Positions 18,168 through 29,532 of a DNA stretch of 64,000 nt are shown here, in pieces. Made by a program: the position numbers and the translations under genes. This DNA is from Lepiota brunneoincarnata (Eukaryota > Basidiomycota > Agaricomycetes > Agaricales > Agaricaceae): the NCBI GenBank assembly GCA_023014365.1, contig JAEBUN010000012.1:992001-1056000 (forward strand). The letters are read 5' to 3'. The notes below the pieces were generated by a model, which was not told the origin of the DNA, ran no database searches, and saw only the letters and a program-made list of their open reading frames with translations. Within the stretch, counting starts at the first letter, position 1. Each line of letters starts with the position of its first letter.

Positions 18168-21100
18168 TTAAGTACATTTGGTGTGAGAGTGAAGTTGTCT
18201 TTGGTAGGTTCTGGTGGGTTCCTGGTCTTTCTGGGGAATTCCATAAGCTTCTTTATACTTGGTTAGGTATTCTTTGGTGTTTGTGCAGAGTGGTTCATTG
18301 GTGATCCACTCATTCTCCGTGTGGGAGTATCCTTTCCATTTGACATAGTATTGGAGTTTTCTGTGATATTGGCAGTGATTAAGAATAGTTTCTATTTTGT
18401 ATTCTTCTTCTTCATTGATGATGTCTGGTGGTGGTGGTGTAGGATGAGGTCTGTATGCTTCTGTTTTGTTATATGGGGTTAGGAAGTTTTGGTGGAATAC
18501 CAGATGTATCTTCCATTTGATCGGAAGCTTTAGTTTGTATGTGAGTGGTGATAGGACTTCTGCGATAAGGAAGGGTCTTAGTCTTTTTGGGGATATTTTG
18601 TTGGAGATGAAGGGGAGTTTGAGGTTCTTGGCTTCTAGCCATACTTTCTGACATGTTTCAAGGGGTTTGACAGTTCTTCTAGTTCTTTGTTTCATAATAT
18701 TGGTGGAGAGTTGATATGCTGCATGTACTTCTTTTCTGGTGTCATCAAGGAGTCTGATGTGTTCATCTACTGATGGAAAGTTTGAAGTTTCCATTACCAT
18801 GGGTATTGGTGGAGGGTTGTATCCCATGATGAGTTTGAATGGGGATTTCTGCCTTGAGGCATGTATTTTGGAGTTGTGTGCAAACTCAGCAATAGGGAGG
18901 GTTTCTGACCAGTCAAGGGGATTTCTGGTACAGTATATGGCAAGGTAGGTCTCGATTTCTTGGTTGTATTGTTCAGTGGAGCTGTCTGTTTAGGGATGGT
19001 ATGCAGTTGAGAATGCTTGTTGGATATTTAGGCATTTGACTAGCTCTTGGAGGGAGTTGGTGGCAAATCTGGGGTCTTGATCTGATATGATTTTGTTGGG
19101 TAATCCGAATCTAGTGAAGACTTTTTCTATTAATAGTTGTCCAATATTGTCAGCATTTGATCGATCTGAGGTTGGGATGAAAATTACCCCCTTCATAAGG
19201 CTGTGGTCCACCATGGACAATATTGCATTATGACTGGCGCTAGGTGGTAGACCAGTAATAAGATCCCATGAGATCTGTGCAAATGGGCATTTGGATACTG
19301 ATGGTGGGATCAGTTGAGTTGGTGCATGATCTGGTCTGCATATGATTTTGTGTTGCTGACATTCTGGACAGCCTTTGATGTAGTTCTTTATGAATGTTGA
19401 CATTCCTGGCCAATACACTTCTTTCTTGGTGAGGTGGCATGTTTCCTGTTCTCCAGGGTGGCCATGTGTAGGGTGGTCATGGTATCTTGCAATGACATTG
19501 CGTCTGAGTTGGAGGTCTTCTGGAACGATGACATGTTCTTGGAATGTGAGGAGTGGACCATTTGAGGTCAGGACATTAGGGTGGTTTTCTTTCAGGAGTT
19601 TGAATGCTTTGGTGGTTCTAGCATCATATTTGGGTGATTCCATGATTCTTTCTTGGAGTTCCATATTGACAGTGGTGATAAAGAGATGTTCTGGGAGTAC
19701 TGTGATCAGGTTTTGATCCTTTATGTTGGCTGTGGCAACAAAGAGGTTGTTTGGAAGCATAGTAACATCTTTGTTATCATTATCCTCATTAGGGATATGG
19801 TCTGGACGTCTTGACAGTGCGTCTGGTGCAGGGATTTTTGATCCTGGGACATGTTCCAGTTTGAATTTGTAGTCAGCAAGAGTCTGGACCCATCATGCTT
19901 GTTGGTGGTTGATTTTCTGGGGTTTATGCCAATACATAAGGTTTTGGTGGTCTGTTCTGATATGGACAGTATGGGGGCTGCCAAGGAGGTAGTAGTGCCA
20001 TTCTTTGAGGGCTTGGATAATTGCAAGGAGTTTCCTGTCATAGATGTTGTAGTTGCATTCTGCTGGTCCAAACATCTTTGAATGGAATGATACGGGTTTC
20101 TGTATTCCGTTGATGTCATGTTGGTACAGGACAGCTCCTGATGCAAATTTGGAAGCATTGGCTTCTATTTCGAAGGGTTTTGTGGAGTCGGGCATAAGGA
20201 GTACTGGTTCCTTTAAGAATTCATTTTTGAGTGTTTTGAATGCCTTTTGTTGTTCTTCTTTCCATTCAAATTTGTTTGATTTGGACAGGAGTTGATTAAG
20301 GGGTTTGGTGTGGTGGGAGTAGTTGCAGATGAACTTCTGGTAGAAGTTGCAGAATCTGATGAATTTCCGAATGTGTCAGACTGTTTTTGGCACTGGCCAG
20401 TCTTCTATTCCCTTGAGTTTTCTGGGATCCATTTTGATTTCATCAGGAGTGATGATCATGCCAAAATATTCAAGTTGTTGTTTGTTGAACTTGCATTTCT
20501 CTGTTTTGAGGTATAGGTCATTTTCCTGCAGGATTTGCAGTACTTTTTCTGTAAGTCGGTTGGTTTCTTCTTGAGTTTTACCATAGATTAGGATATTATC
20601 CATATAGATGATGATTCCTCCTTTCTCCATTATTTCAGAGAATAGCGTGTCCAACATATGCTGGAACATTGCAGGACTGTTGCAAAGTCTGAAAAACATG
20701 ACAGTTGGTTTGAAAAGACCCATGGGAGTCTTGAATGCTGCTTTCCATTGATCACCATCTTTGATTCTGATGTTCTTGTATCCTAGGTGGACGTTGAGCT
20801 TAGTGAAATACTTAGCTCCTTTGAGTTTGTCCATGATAGAGGAAATCATGGGGATTGGGTAGGCATTTTTGATGGTGTGATTGTTTAGGTAATGATAGTC
20901 TTGGCAGGGTTGGAGGTCTCCTCCTTTCTTGGCAACAAAGAAGAATGGTGATGCCATAGGGGATTTTGAGGGGCAAATGTACCCTTTTTGGAGGTTTTCA
21001 TCTATGAATTATTTTAGTGCTTTTTCTTCAGCAGGTGCCACTTGATAAGGTTTCATTGATTTTGCTTCAAATGCTGGTTTTAGTTCGATTTTGTGATCAA

Positions 21101-21980
21101 ATGTTCTTGATGGTGGGAATCATTCGGAGGCTTTTTTGTTGAATATTTTAGCCCATTGGGCAAATCTCCAAGGAATCTTGGGTGGTTCTTTGTTTGATTC
21201 TGGTTGTTTTCCTTTTTGGTTTGCCAATTTTGTCAGGTTATGCTGTTCATTGTGGAGTGTTGTGGTGTGTGTTGCTTTGGCATTTACTTCTAATGGGGTT
21301 AGAAGCATCAGGTTCATTTCTCTTTCTAAAGAGAAGGTGTCAAGGTCAACATTTGACAGGTTTATGTATTCTTCTGGGTTATCCTTGGGTTGAGAGGTTT
21401 TTCCAGCCATTATGTCCATGGCGATGGAGTTGAGTTTGACAGGTCATTGTAAGGTTCTGAGGAGTTTGGAAAAGTCTTGGTGATTAATTTGGGGTTTCCA
21501 AGAGAATGTCTTGGTCATCCAGTTGATGTCAGGGTTGTATTGTTCCAACCAGGGAAATCTGATGATGAGATCTTTTTCACCAGTGTTTGTGACATATGCT
21601 TCTAGTGTACAATCTCTTCCATTGATGATGGTTCTGATTTTGATGTATTCATGGATCTTGCCATGTTGATTGTCAGTTCCATCAACATTGCTGAGAGGGA
21701 TTGGTTGGTCCAGCCATTTAGTTTGATAACCATGTCATTCAACGACTTTGTGGGAGATGAAATTCCCTTGAGCTCCTGAGTCTATCAGGGTGGTGATGGC
21801 CACAGGTTTTGATGTCCGTTCACTCCAAATCTTGATGAGAAGGAAAAGGGATCATTTATTTGGGGATAGTCATAATTGTACAGAGTTTATCAAAAAAATG
21901 TTCTTCTGGGAGTGAGAGTAGGAAATGTCCTTCTGAGTTCTGGAATGTGCAGGGGCACATCAATCAACAGCATTCCTTTT
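18168..21980 (-). pseudogene. A2 pol: protease to chromodomain, degenerate
   Basis: Fragments in order on the minus strand: protease, RT (20376-20957), RNase H (19893-20195), integrase (18990-19760) and the C-terminal part with chromodomain (18168-18827). Catalytic changes include the palm Y-M-D-N at 20595-20606 instead of Y-M-D-D. Many stops come from CGA, CAA or TGG codons. The CAA at the position of A1's TGA (near 9780) helps to infer the ancestral CGA codon there. Confidence 0.85.
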
Positions 21981-21981
21981 T

Positions 21982-23478
21982 AAAAATCCTGGAATGGACA
22001 CATCTCCGGATCTTCAGCTAGCACAGAGTGGAGTTCCTGTTGGAGTTCAGGATCAAGGTCATTGACCATTTGGCACATCTGAGATGCAACTTCTGCAACT
22101 GCAAGGGAGTATTTTTGTTGCAGTGATTGTTGGGCATTCTGGTTTGGGAATCTGGGACAAGTGTTTTGTTGTCCAGGGAAGGGAAAGTTGGGGTTTTGCA
22201 CAGGGTGAGGTGTGGTATGGTCTATTTCCATGGCATGCAGGTCTTGTGGGGTGAAACATGGAGCTTTACTCCTTTGGTAGAATTGTGCATTGGGTACGTT
22301 GTTGTTTGGACAGCTTGGTCTGTGATTGGGTTGGTATTGGTTCCTTTGAGGGAACATGTCCCTGGGGGTGCCATAGAGGGTGTTGATTCTTCAGAAGTTA
22401 TCATTGAGTTTGTTGGCTCAGGTGTACCAAGCAGTGATAGTTCTTGGAGGGTTCTCTGATTTGTCAATCTTCATTGCAATATGGCAATCAATTGCTTTGT
22501 GATAGAGATTGATCAAGGTGCAATCTTTGTTAAGTCCTGATTGACAGACAAGTTCTTTAAACTGAGCATTGAACTCAGTCATTGGTTTGCCCGCTTGGTG
22601 CAGGGTTTGGAGTCTGGTGTGTGCATATACATGTTTGTCTGCTGGGGTGAAGTCAGCTTTAAGCTGGGCAGTGAAGTTGTCCCATGATTCCATGGCTATG
22701 GGTTGTCCTCCTTGGGTTTGGGTATTCCTTTCATGGAGGTATTGTCTGGCCCAGGCTCAAGCATCTCCTGATTGCATTGTTGAGAGGATGAATAGGGTCC
22801 TAGTGAGGTCATTGTTGTATGTGGTGGCATTAGCAAGCACATAAACTTCACATTGGAAGATCCAGTCTTCGAATAGTCTTTTGGTTCCATCGAAGGCAAT
22901 GGGTTTGAGGAGTCCTAACTCCTTTGGGTTTTGTGCAGCAGCCATTATTTGTAGTTGTCTGGGTGGCAGTGGCAGTGGTGTTGGCAGTGTTAAGGGTTGT
23001 TTATTGGGTTCTGATTTGTTATTGTCTGTGATGTAGACATCTGAGTAGTCATCTACTGGGGTTTTTCTTTGGTTGAGTTCAACAAAAGCTTCGTGTCTTG
23101 AAAGAAGATTCTCTTCAGAACCTGTGAGTTCTCTTGGTTGTTGTATGGCTTGTTGGAGTCATTTGAGTTCTCGTTCAGAGAGTTGGTTTGCAATGATATC
23201 GTGTTTTTCTTGTTCTTTGCATTGTCTTTGTCTTTTGGCTAATGCAGTGGAGACACTTGATGATGTTGGGGTTCTTGTGGCAATTTGGGTTGAGGTTGAT
23301 GCATGTGGGGTAGGTGAATCAAATGGAGATGGGGGGTAAAATGGCAATGGTGTTTGAGTGGTTAAAGGGTTTCTTCTGGGATCTGGATTTTGGGTTCCTG
23401 ATCCTGAGATTCTACTTCTCAATTTGGGAGGAGGTAATGGAGTTTCTCAGGCTGAGAACTTCTTTGGAGGCATGGTGA
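21982..23478 (-). pseudogene. A2 gag with zinc-knuckle deletion
   Basis: Capsid fragments (22418-22945) and C-terminus (21980-22357) align with A1 gag. About 240 bp between DHT and TPHPVQNPN are missing, which removes the CCHC knuckle. The start reads ATG here, where A1 and A3 have ACG, but a TGA follows eight codons later. Confidence 0.75.
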
Positions 23479-23485
23479 CAGTTGT

Positions 23486-23844
23486 CTACCAATCAATTAT
23501 CACTAGAAGAATGAAAAATTGGGTTGCGATGATGGAGATTCCTGAGTACAGGTTCCACAATCTAACAACACAGCAGTGGCAAGGGCACATGATGCATTCA
23601 AGTTCTAGTGTGATTATTTGATAAGCAATAAGGGTGGCGGTGGAGATAAAGACAAATATGAGTAGGTAAGCCAGGTCTTCTGGCAGGGAGAGGTTGAGAG
23701 ATGTAGCAATGGCTACACAGAGGGGTGGTTTTCTTTCATATGTCATTTTGAACAACCAGAGTATCTCGACATGTTCAGTATGTTGGCAGAGCAGAGTGGA
23801 GTAGAGGGCAAGCAAGAGCTAAGCAGCAGAGTATCTTAGTGTTT
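23486..23844 (-). pseudogene. A2 leader frame, homologue of the A1 leader
   Basis: Keeps the hydrophobic protein seen in A1 (AYLLIFVFISTATLIAYQII and the second segment), ends at the same TAG, and has one extra TAG near its beginning. The amber next to gag is conserved (TAG ACA). Confidence 0.35.
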
Positions 23845-24228
23845 TGTTACCCCAGTTAGGGGTTCACTCTTGAGTAGCACAGCATTTGACACAGGATGTC
23901 TATACAGACTTGGTCCTGTCCTACTAGGCATGACTTAGAGATGACAGAGCACTATAGTCCAGCCAGTTTAGAGGCAAAGAGTTATAGGAGGCAAGAACTG
24001 TATAACACTAAGATAAGGATACAAGGTAATGTACTGTATCCTTATATACTTCTAAGTGTGGCTATACTCCTACTATAATAGTCTGGACCAGTGTAATTAT
24101 GAGTCAGAGATAAGGAATGTGAGACATAAACTAAGGATAGTCCTTCTGATGTACACTACTGATGGTTTCATAGTGACATGGGAATGTAAACTAAAATAAC
24201 CATCCTTCTGATAAGACTTCTGATAACA
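23845..24228 (-). repeat. A2 5' LTR
   Basis: 384 bp, TGTTACCCC...TGATAACA. The primer-binding site follows on the minus strand (AACACTAAGATA after one extra A). Confidence 0.9.
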
Positions 24229-24443
24229 ATCTGGGCATCTAAGCATGGAGATGGATATGGTGGGAGCTTGGTTGATGCTTGATTTTGGTGCTTGTACAAT
24301 TTATTACCTTGATATCTCTGTGAAATATGTGCTGTCATCTGTTAGTTTCTAATTCCATGATATGTCCCTATGCACCACCATGTTGCATCATATCAGCTTC
24401 CACCAGCATATATATAATTTAGGGGCTACAACTCAACATCATC
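24229..24443 (+). promoter_or_regulatory. Promoter region of the malic enzyme fragment
   Basis: Non-repeat sequence between A2 and the malic enzyme ATG. A TATATATAA box lies at about 24409-24417, 25 to 35 bp before the ATG at 24444. This looks like a genuine host promoter left beside the A2 LTR. Confidence 0.5.
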
Positions 24444-24778
24444 ATGGCTACTTGGACAGAGGCTTGAAGGCATGCAATATCCACCCTTCATGTTGCCCTG
24501 TGTGGGGATGCTCTCCTCACTAACCCAAGGCTCAACAAGAGCACATCTTTCTCCCTGCAGGAGAGGAAAGAACTTAGGCTCAATGGATGCCTTCCTTCAT
24601 GCATGAACACACTAGACAAGCAAGTTGAAAGGGGTTATGGACAGCTAAGCTTGTGAGCGGTGCTGATCAGGAAGAACACTTTCTTGCAAAGTCTCAAGGA
24701 TCAGAACTGGGTTTTGTACTATGCTCTCATTTTGAGGCATCTCAAAGAATTGATGCCCATTATTTACATGCCCACTCA

Positions 24779-25219
24779 TGTAAGGGGAACTCCAGGTCAT
24801 CGCTCACAACTGCAGATTCAGAATTCCAATTTCCAGCCTCCCAATGCTCGGAAATCTGATTCCCAGTCTCCCAACACTTGGAAATCTGTCCCCCAACACC
24901 CCAGTACTCAGAATTCCCTCCTACACCCCTCTGATGCAGACATGAACCCTCACTGGTGTGCATGACCCTATCTCGAGCCCATACCTGACTATACTTACTT
25001 TAGGCATCCCTGATACCTCACAGCTATTTATGTAGAGTAGATTACTCAACTTGGACCTTATGGCAGGTAGTATAAGTAGTGTAGTTGAGCCCGGAGAAAC
25101 CTTACTCAATTCTCTAAGGTTTCTCCCTGCTCAGGTATGTACTTGGTAGAAGTCCGGAAATGACACTAAGGTTTCTCCCTGCTCAGCTGACACAACACAG
25201 TGGCCAGGTTGCCCTTACA
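24779..25219 (+). mobile_element. Solo LTR of the D family in malic enzyme exon 1
   Basis: 441 bp, TGTAAGGGGAACTC...GCCCTTACA, flanked by ACTCA (24774-24778 and 25220-25224). Related to the LTRs of element D in the opposite orientation. It contains short repeats based on GAATTCC/CTCGGAAATCTG, matching the D LTR minisatellite. It splits the codons just before the splice donor of the malic enzyme exon. Confidence 0.9.
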
Positions 25220-25259
25220 ACTCAGGTATGGTCAAATGTGCTGAGATGGGTTGGTTAAC

Positions 25260-25919
25260 TGTTAGAGCCAGTGCGGGTCGGGACCAAGGCGGAGGGTCGG
25301 GGTGGTAACCTTGATATAAGGTAACCGGGGGACAGGGCGAAGTCAGTACGTAGACTTTGGGACCGAGGCAGAGTACGTTGGGCGGGGGGTTGGACTTGCG
25401 GCCTCAGCATATGTGCTGTGCCCTCCTACTGTCCTAGTCTGTATTTCAGGAAGTTGGGGCCGAAGCGGAGCGAGGCAGAAGAGAGGAGAGGATAGAGAAC
25501 AGGGAGCTGGTCCGCTGCTCGATTCGATTATCAGACTGAGGAGTACAAGCCAAGTACCTATGGTATATATACTACTGGCCTTACGAACTATGACTCATAC
25601 TGACTATGTGCGGAGCGAAGTGGAGACCAATCTAGTTACAAACAGATTACAAACGGATTACGAATGGAATGGAAACGGGTACAGGTATGGAGACTAATAA
25701 TGTATCTTGACTACGGACGGGAAATGGAGATGGGGGTATGAGACACCGAGGGTCAGGTGACCACGGCACGTGTGGAGGTGGTCACGTGATCGGGCAGTGG
25801 GTTGCGGTTGGAGCAGGTTGGGGCTGAGTCAGAGGGCAGAGGGTTGTTGTGTGGAACACACGTGGAGTCGAGAAGCCAAAGTTTAAATGATTAGACTCTG
25901 AGTTGGCATGGATATGACA
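25260..25919. mobile_element. Solo LTR, GC-rich family, in the malic enzyme intron
   Basis: 660 bp, TGTTAGAGCC...ATGACA, flanked by TTAAC (25255-25259 and 25920-25924). Many CpGs are preserved, so it is young or poorly methylated. No other copy is seen in the window. Confidence 0.88.
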
Positions 25920-26130
25920 TTAACCTCACTTGTTGATTATATGTGCCCACATGCAGGCAGATGCGATTGCCAAGTATTTGCACTTGTTTAGGAGAAGTGA
26001 AGGTTTATACCTGACCTTCACCAATCAAGACACCATGGAAGAGGAGTTTCTGGAACAAACCAAGGATAGGGAGATTGAGCTTATCATTTGTACAGATGCA
26101 GAAGCTATTCTGGGGATTGGGGATCAGGGT

Positions 26131-27647
26131 CTCTGGCTGCTATTGCTTCTTGGTTCTCTGCTCATAAAGCTAGGCTCTTGACCTCTTCTGGCTTCTCCTC
26201 TCTTTCTGGCCTGGATCCACTGCTTCAAGTAGTGGTGGAGTTGGGACTGGATGGTAGGTTTATGGATAGGTTGAACCAGTTAGTAACCAGGCATCACACT
26301 CTTCTAGGGGGTGATTTGGTGTCTTCTCACTCTCTGACTCAAGCCCCAGGGCTTGACTTGTCAACTTCTGGTGTGGGGGGCCCTGTGCCTCCCACTGCAA
26401 GTCTGGGTACTGGATTGTTCACCTTCACTTCCCCAAGTGTCCCCCTGGCCAACAAGCTGGATCAGCACAGGAGCAAACCACATAAGCAGAGGCCTGCTAA
26501 GGCTATACCTGCTCCTGCTGCTGCGCCTTGTGCCGCTGGGGCTCCATCTTCTGGTCTACTGGCAACAGGTAGTTTACTATCTGTTGTACCTCCTTTGGCA
26601 GGTGGTTTGCCATCTGCCAGAACACCTTCTGCTAGCCTCTCTTCTTCCCTTCCCCCTCCTCCTCCCTTGGCTACTCAGCCCCAGGTTCCCTCTGGTTCCT
26701 ATGCTCTAGTTGCTGCTTCTTCTGGCAGTAATAGGCCCTCTGCCCTGGCTATTACTCACACCTTCCCTTCCCTCATCTCTCTGATCAGGAGATTGAGCAC
26801 ATGGTTTCTGCTTTGCAGCACCCTCCTCCCCCTCCCCCCCCCTCCCAAGGCTACCTCCCCCTCCTATCTTACCAGGGTGGGTAAGCTGATTGCTGGCACA
26901 CCTGTACCTCCAGCCCCATCATGTCCCCCCCTTAGGTCCACCACCAGAGGGCCAACTTGCAGACAGCTCCTGGCTGCCTTTGAGTATACTCAGGTCAAGC
27001 CTCCTACCATTGCAGACATTGTCCTGGTGATAAATCAGGGTCTCACACATGTCTCCTCCCAACTCCATGTCTCATCTGCTATATGGTCCTCCTATCATGG
27101 CCCTGAAGGCTCAGTGGCCCCCATCTCTCTTGCGACAACTGGGGTTCCTGCCCAGCTTGACATTGATACTGTAGTGTGGTTCCTTCCCCATGTCCCATCC
27201 ATTACCAAGGCTCTGAGTGTATGCCTCCCCCACCCCAGGTCTTATCTGAAACTGGTTGATGTTCCCTGTACTGAGGGCCCTGCCTCTTATCCTGCCATCC
27301 ATGATGCAGTTACTACTGCCTTTGCAACATGTCCCTTGGCTTCCCACCTCCAGCTTGTTGGCCCCCCCTGCCCAGTGTGTAACTCCTGCTCTGCAGACTC
27401 TGCTACAGTCTGGTTTGAGATCTGGGATTCTCAGGCTGGGTCAAATGCAGCTGCTGTCAACCTCCAGAGTGTATATATTGGAGATACTCTCTGCCATATT
27501 AGATGTGCCCAAGTGCATCCTGGTGTGCCTCAGTACAACCATTGCTGGGCCTGGGGCCACTCTGGTAAAGTCTGCCACAAGGAAGCAGCTGCTTGTCCCT
27601 GGTGCATGGGCCCCCACCAGGAGTCCAACCACTGTGTAGTTGCATAG
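26131..27647 (+). CDS. LINE ORF1: Pro/Ser-rich nucleic-acid-binding protein
   Basis: Open for over 500 codons with no start visible at the 5' junction. The middle is Ala/Pro/Ser-rich and low in complexity. The C-terminus has two CCHC-type knuckles: C-W-A-W-G-H-S-G-K-V-C, in which the second Cys is Trp, and an intact CPWCMGPHQESNHC. ORF1 proteins of this class coat LINE RNA. The unbroken frame is notable, since other elements here are full of stops. It stops at 27647 just before ORF2. Confidence 0.7.
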
Positions 27648-27649
27648 TG

Positions 27650-28496
27650 CTGTCAACCCAGACCCAAGGCCTCCCCTCCTGTCCTTGGTACCCCTGGCAT
27701 ATTGTTAGGAGTGCTCCCTCTACTGCCAATCTGGATGGCACTCCTGTTGTGGGCCCTCCTATTCACGCTGACTGGTTACTGGTATACAGAGACTCACACT
27801 CCCTGGAGCAGGAGTCTCACCAACATCCAAGGCCTTGGCCTATGTGCACAAATGACTCTCTCCTTGGCATCCTACTCTTAGGAGGGACCTTGTGGACAAT
27901 CAGGACATTGTCCTTCTTTCTCTCTCCCCTCCCTCCTCACCCCCTCTCCACATCTTGGGTGTGTACTCAGATGACCAGGCCACAGCACTGTCCTTCCTAG
28001 AGGACTGTGTGGGCATTATCCTCCAGTGTCTTTTCATGGGTGGGGACTTCAATGTATGATCTGCTGACTGGGATCCCAACTTTGACTCTGTACCCCTGCT
28101 GGCCACATGACTGGAGGAGCTTGCCTTTGATCTGGGCCTGGCCAGATCCTTTCCCCTTTCCCCTGACCCTACCCACTTCCCCAGGGATTGCACAAAGTCC
28201 CCCTCAGTCATTGATCTAGCCTTTGTCCCATTTGAGGTGGCTGGCTCACTCAGGCACAACATTCATCCTGTGGGACATCATCTTGCTGATCATGCTGCCT
28301 TGGCCCTCTCTCTTCCCATTTCTTCTGCATCTATTGGTGTTATTAAGCACTCCATTAAGTGGGACTCTGAGGAGGAGACTGCCTTTATCAGTGATATTTC
28401 TACTGCCTGCTCACTTCTGGTCCCCCCCCAGCCTGGTGTTGAGGGTGAGGTTGACAGAGTGGCTGATGCAATTGGGTCAATCTTTGAACAGGCCTG
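27650..28496 (+). pseudogene. LINE ORF2, endonuclease domain
   Basis: Endonuclease/exonuclease/phosphatase-type domain with the GGDFN-like block followed by SADWDP, then FPRDCTKSPSVIDLAFVP and the closing DHAALA. Stops and a frameshift break it (for example TGA after FNV). It would nick target DNA to prime reverse transcription. The frame resumes after the nested LTR at 29533. Confidence 0.7.
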
Positions 28497-28745
28497 TGTT
28501 AGGGGAAGTAAGAGTGCCAGAACCAAGTTGATATTTGGGTGGCAAATACAATCAACACCCACACTACTTATATACATAGTGGTCTGCACACAGACTGGGT
28601 AGCCAGACACTATGTAGCTACTAGAATATAACATATGCAAACAATATACAAACAACATTAGTTGTACATGGATCAGACTTGGGGATGGGGGTGGCCAAAG
28701 GCTGAGGCTGGGCTTAGGTATCAGGCATCAGCTAGAGAGGCCAAG

Positions 28746-29455
28746 TGTTATGATCCATGCTCCTTCTGTATCCGAGGATAACTGGAGACAGCCTTCAATT
28801 ACTCTACAAGGTGTCTGAGACAGTTGGCCTTGCAGAGCTTAGTGGATCGCGCTCAATGAGATAACAAGGGAACACACCAAGTTAAGGCAGAGAGGGTTAA
28901 TGACCACTGTTAACAAGTTTAAAGCTTAGGGCTTTAATCTCTACTTGTACAGGCCTTATATACCTATGAGGTACTATACACTCATTATAGGCAGTTGGGC
29001 CATTCTACTTGTCTTCCGCAGTCTTGACCATGATGCGCATCCTAGCTGATGGCATCCTGCTGCTATTTATATATTACAATGAGTCAATGTCCTCATTCTC
29101 CATTCCACTGCTGTGCGATGTTCCATCACTTTCCTCTGACTCATAATCTCCTTCTCCCAATTCTATCTCCATGGACTCTCTTCCATTCTTGCTCTCCACT
29201 CTCTCAGTGCTTCCATCCATATTGGAGGTTGGATTGGTTGATCCATGGCTATCTTCTTCATCCTTGGGATATTCCAGAATATCCTCCAGAGTTATCTCCA
29301 TTCCTGCTTCTCTTGCCAAGTCCTGCATGGCGTTGTAATATTCCCCTTCTTTGTCTTCATATTCCTGTGCTTGCAACTGGTCTGTGGTCTCCTGTACCCA
29401 TCTTGTAAAGTTGAATAGTTGCTCTTGTTCTTCTCGGTCTGGACTATTCATAACA
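28746..29455 (-). mobile_element. Solo LTR, L710 family, inside the S LTR
   Basis: 710 bp, TGTTATGATCC...ATTCATAACA, flanked by CCAAG (28741-28745 and 29456-29460). On the minus strand the left half of the LTR is an open reading frame and the right half holds a TATATAAGG box (about 28966). It is one of the two youngest layers in the LINE. Confidence 0.9.
29074..29451 (-). CDS. Acidic protein frame inside the L710 LTR
   Basis: Starts with ATG at 29449-29451, four bases inside the LTR, and runs 125 codons to TAA at 29074-29076 without a stop. The product starts MNSPDREEQEQLF, is Glu/Asp-rich, and ends in an acidic GEGDYESEESDG tail. In a complete element the frame could also continue from pol into the 3' LTR (codons GTT ATG across the boundary). 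I do not recognise it. A stop-free frame in a solo LTR is unusual here. Confidence 0.5.
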   Translation of the reverse strand: MNSPDREEQEQLFNFTRWVQETTDQLQAQEYEDKEGEYYNAMQDLAREAGMEITLEDILEYPKDEEDSHGSTNPTSNMDGSTERVESKNGRESMEIELGEGDYESEESDGTSHSSGMENEDIDSL

Positions 29456-29532
29456 CCAAGCCCAGACACCCAACCACAGACCCCTAGACATACCTTGTGT
29501 AAGGGGGTGCACATGATGCTAGTCCCATTACA

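Larger units (their letters stand above)
15946..24228 (-). mobile_element. A2: decayed second copy of the A retrotransposon
   Basis: Same plan as A1, but older: LTRs of 385 bp (15946-16330) and 384 bp (23845-24228) differ at many sites, CpGs are mostly gone, and gag, pol and ORF3 hold many stops. Flanking pentamers GTAAT and ATCTG do not match, so the target duplication has been lost or the ends come from different insertions. It contains a nested solo LTR and a deletion in gag. Useful as an aligned comparison for A1 frames. Confidence 0.9.
24444..26130 (+). pseudogene. Malic enzyme gene fragment, 5' exons only
   Basis: Exon 1 (24444-24778, then 25225) encodes CGDALLTNPRLNK, then KNTFLQSLKDQNWVLYYALI and MPIIYMPTQ. 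Exon 2 (25957 to about 26130) encodes ADAIAKYLHLFRRSEGLYLT, then DTMEEEFLEQTKDREIELI and TDAEAILGIGDQG. These are the N-terminal blocks of NAD(P)-dependent malic enzyme, which decarboxylates malate to pyruvate. The intron starts GTATGG (25226) and ends ATGCAG (25956); it is 66 bp once the solo LTR is removed. TGA codons at the 8th codon and after YGQLSL (both positions expected to be Arg) kill the frame. The gene stops at the LINE junction and no 3' half is present in the window. Confidence 0.85.
26131..28496 (+). mobile_element. LINE segment 1: ORF1 and endonuclease part of ORF2
   Basis: Begins at the malic enzyme junction, with no visible 5' UTR, so it may be 5'-truncated. ORF1 occupies about 26131-27647. 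ORF2 begins after it with an apurinic/apyrimidinic-type endonuclease, seen as the GGDFN-like motif near 28040, then S-V-I-D-L-A-F and a DHAALALS block near 28290. The segment ends at the S-family LTR. Total LINE length without the inserts is about 5.6 kb, and the EN-RT-RNase H order fits Tad1-type fungal LINEs. Confidence 0.8.
28497..29532. mobile_element. Solo LTR, S family, split by the L710 LTR
   Basis: S LTR halves at 28497-28745 and 29456-29532, flanked by GCCTG (28492-28496 and 29533-29537). The LTR is interrupted by the L710 insertion. It breaks LINE ORF2. Confidence 0.9.
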
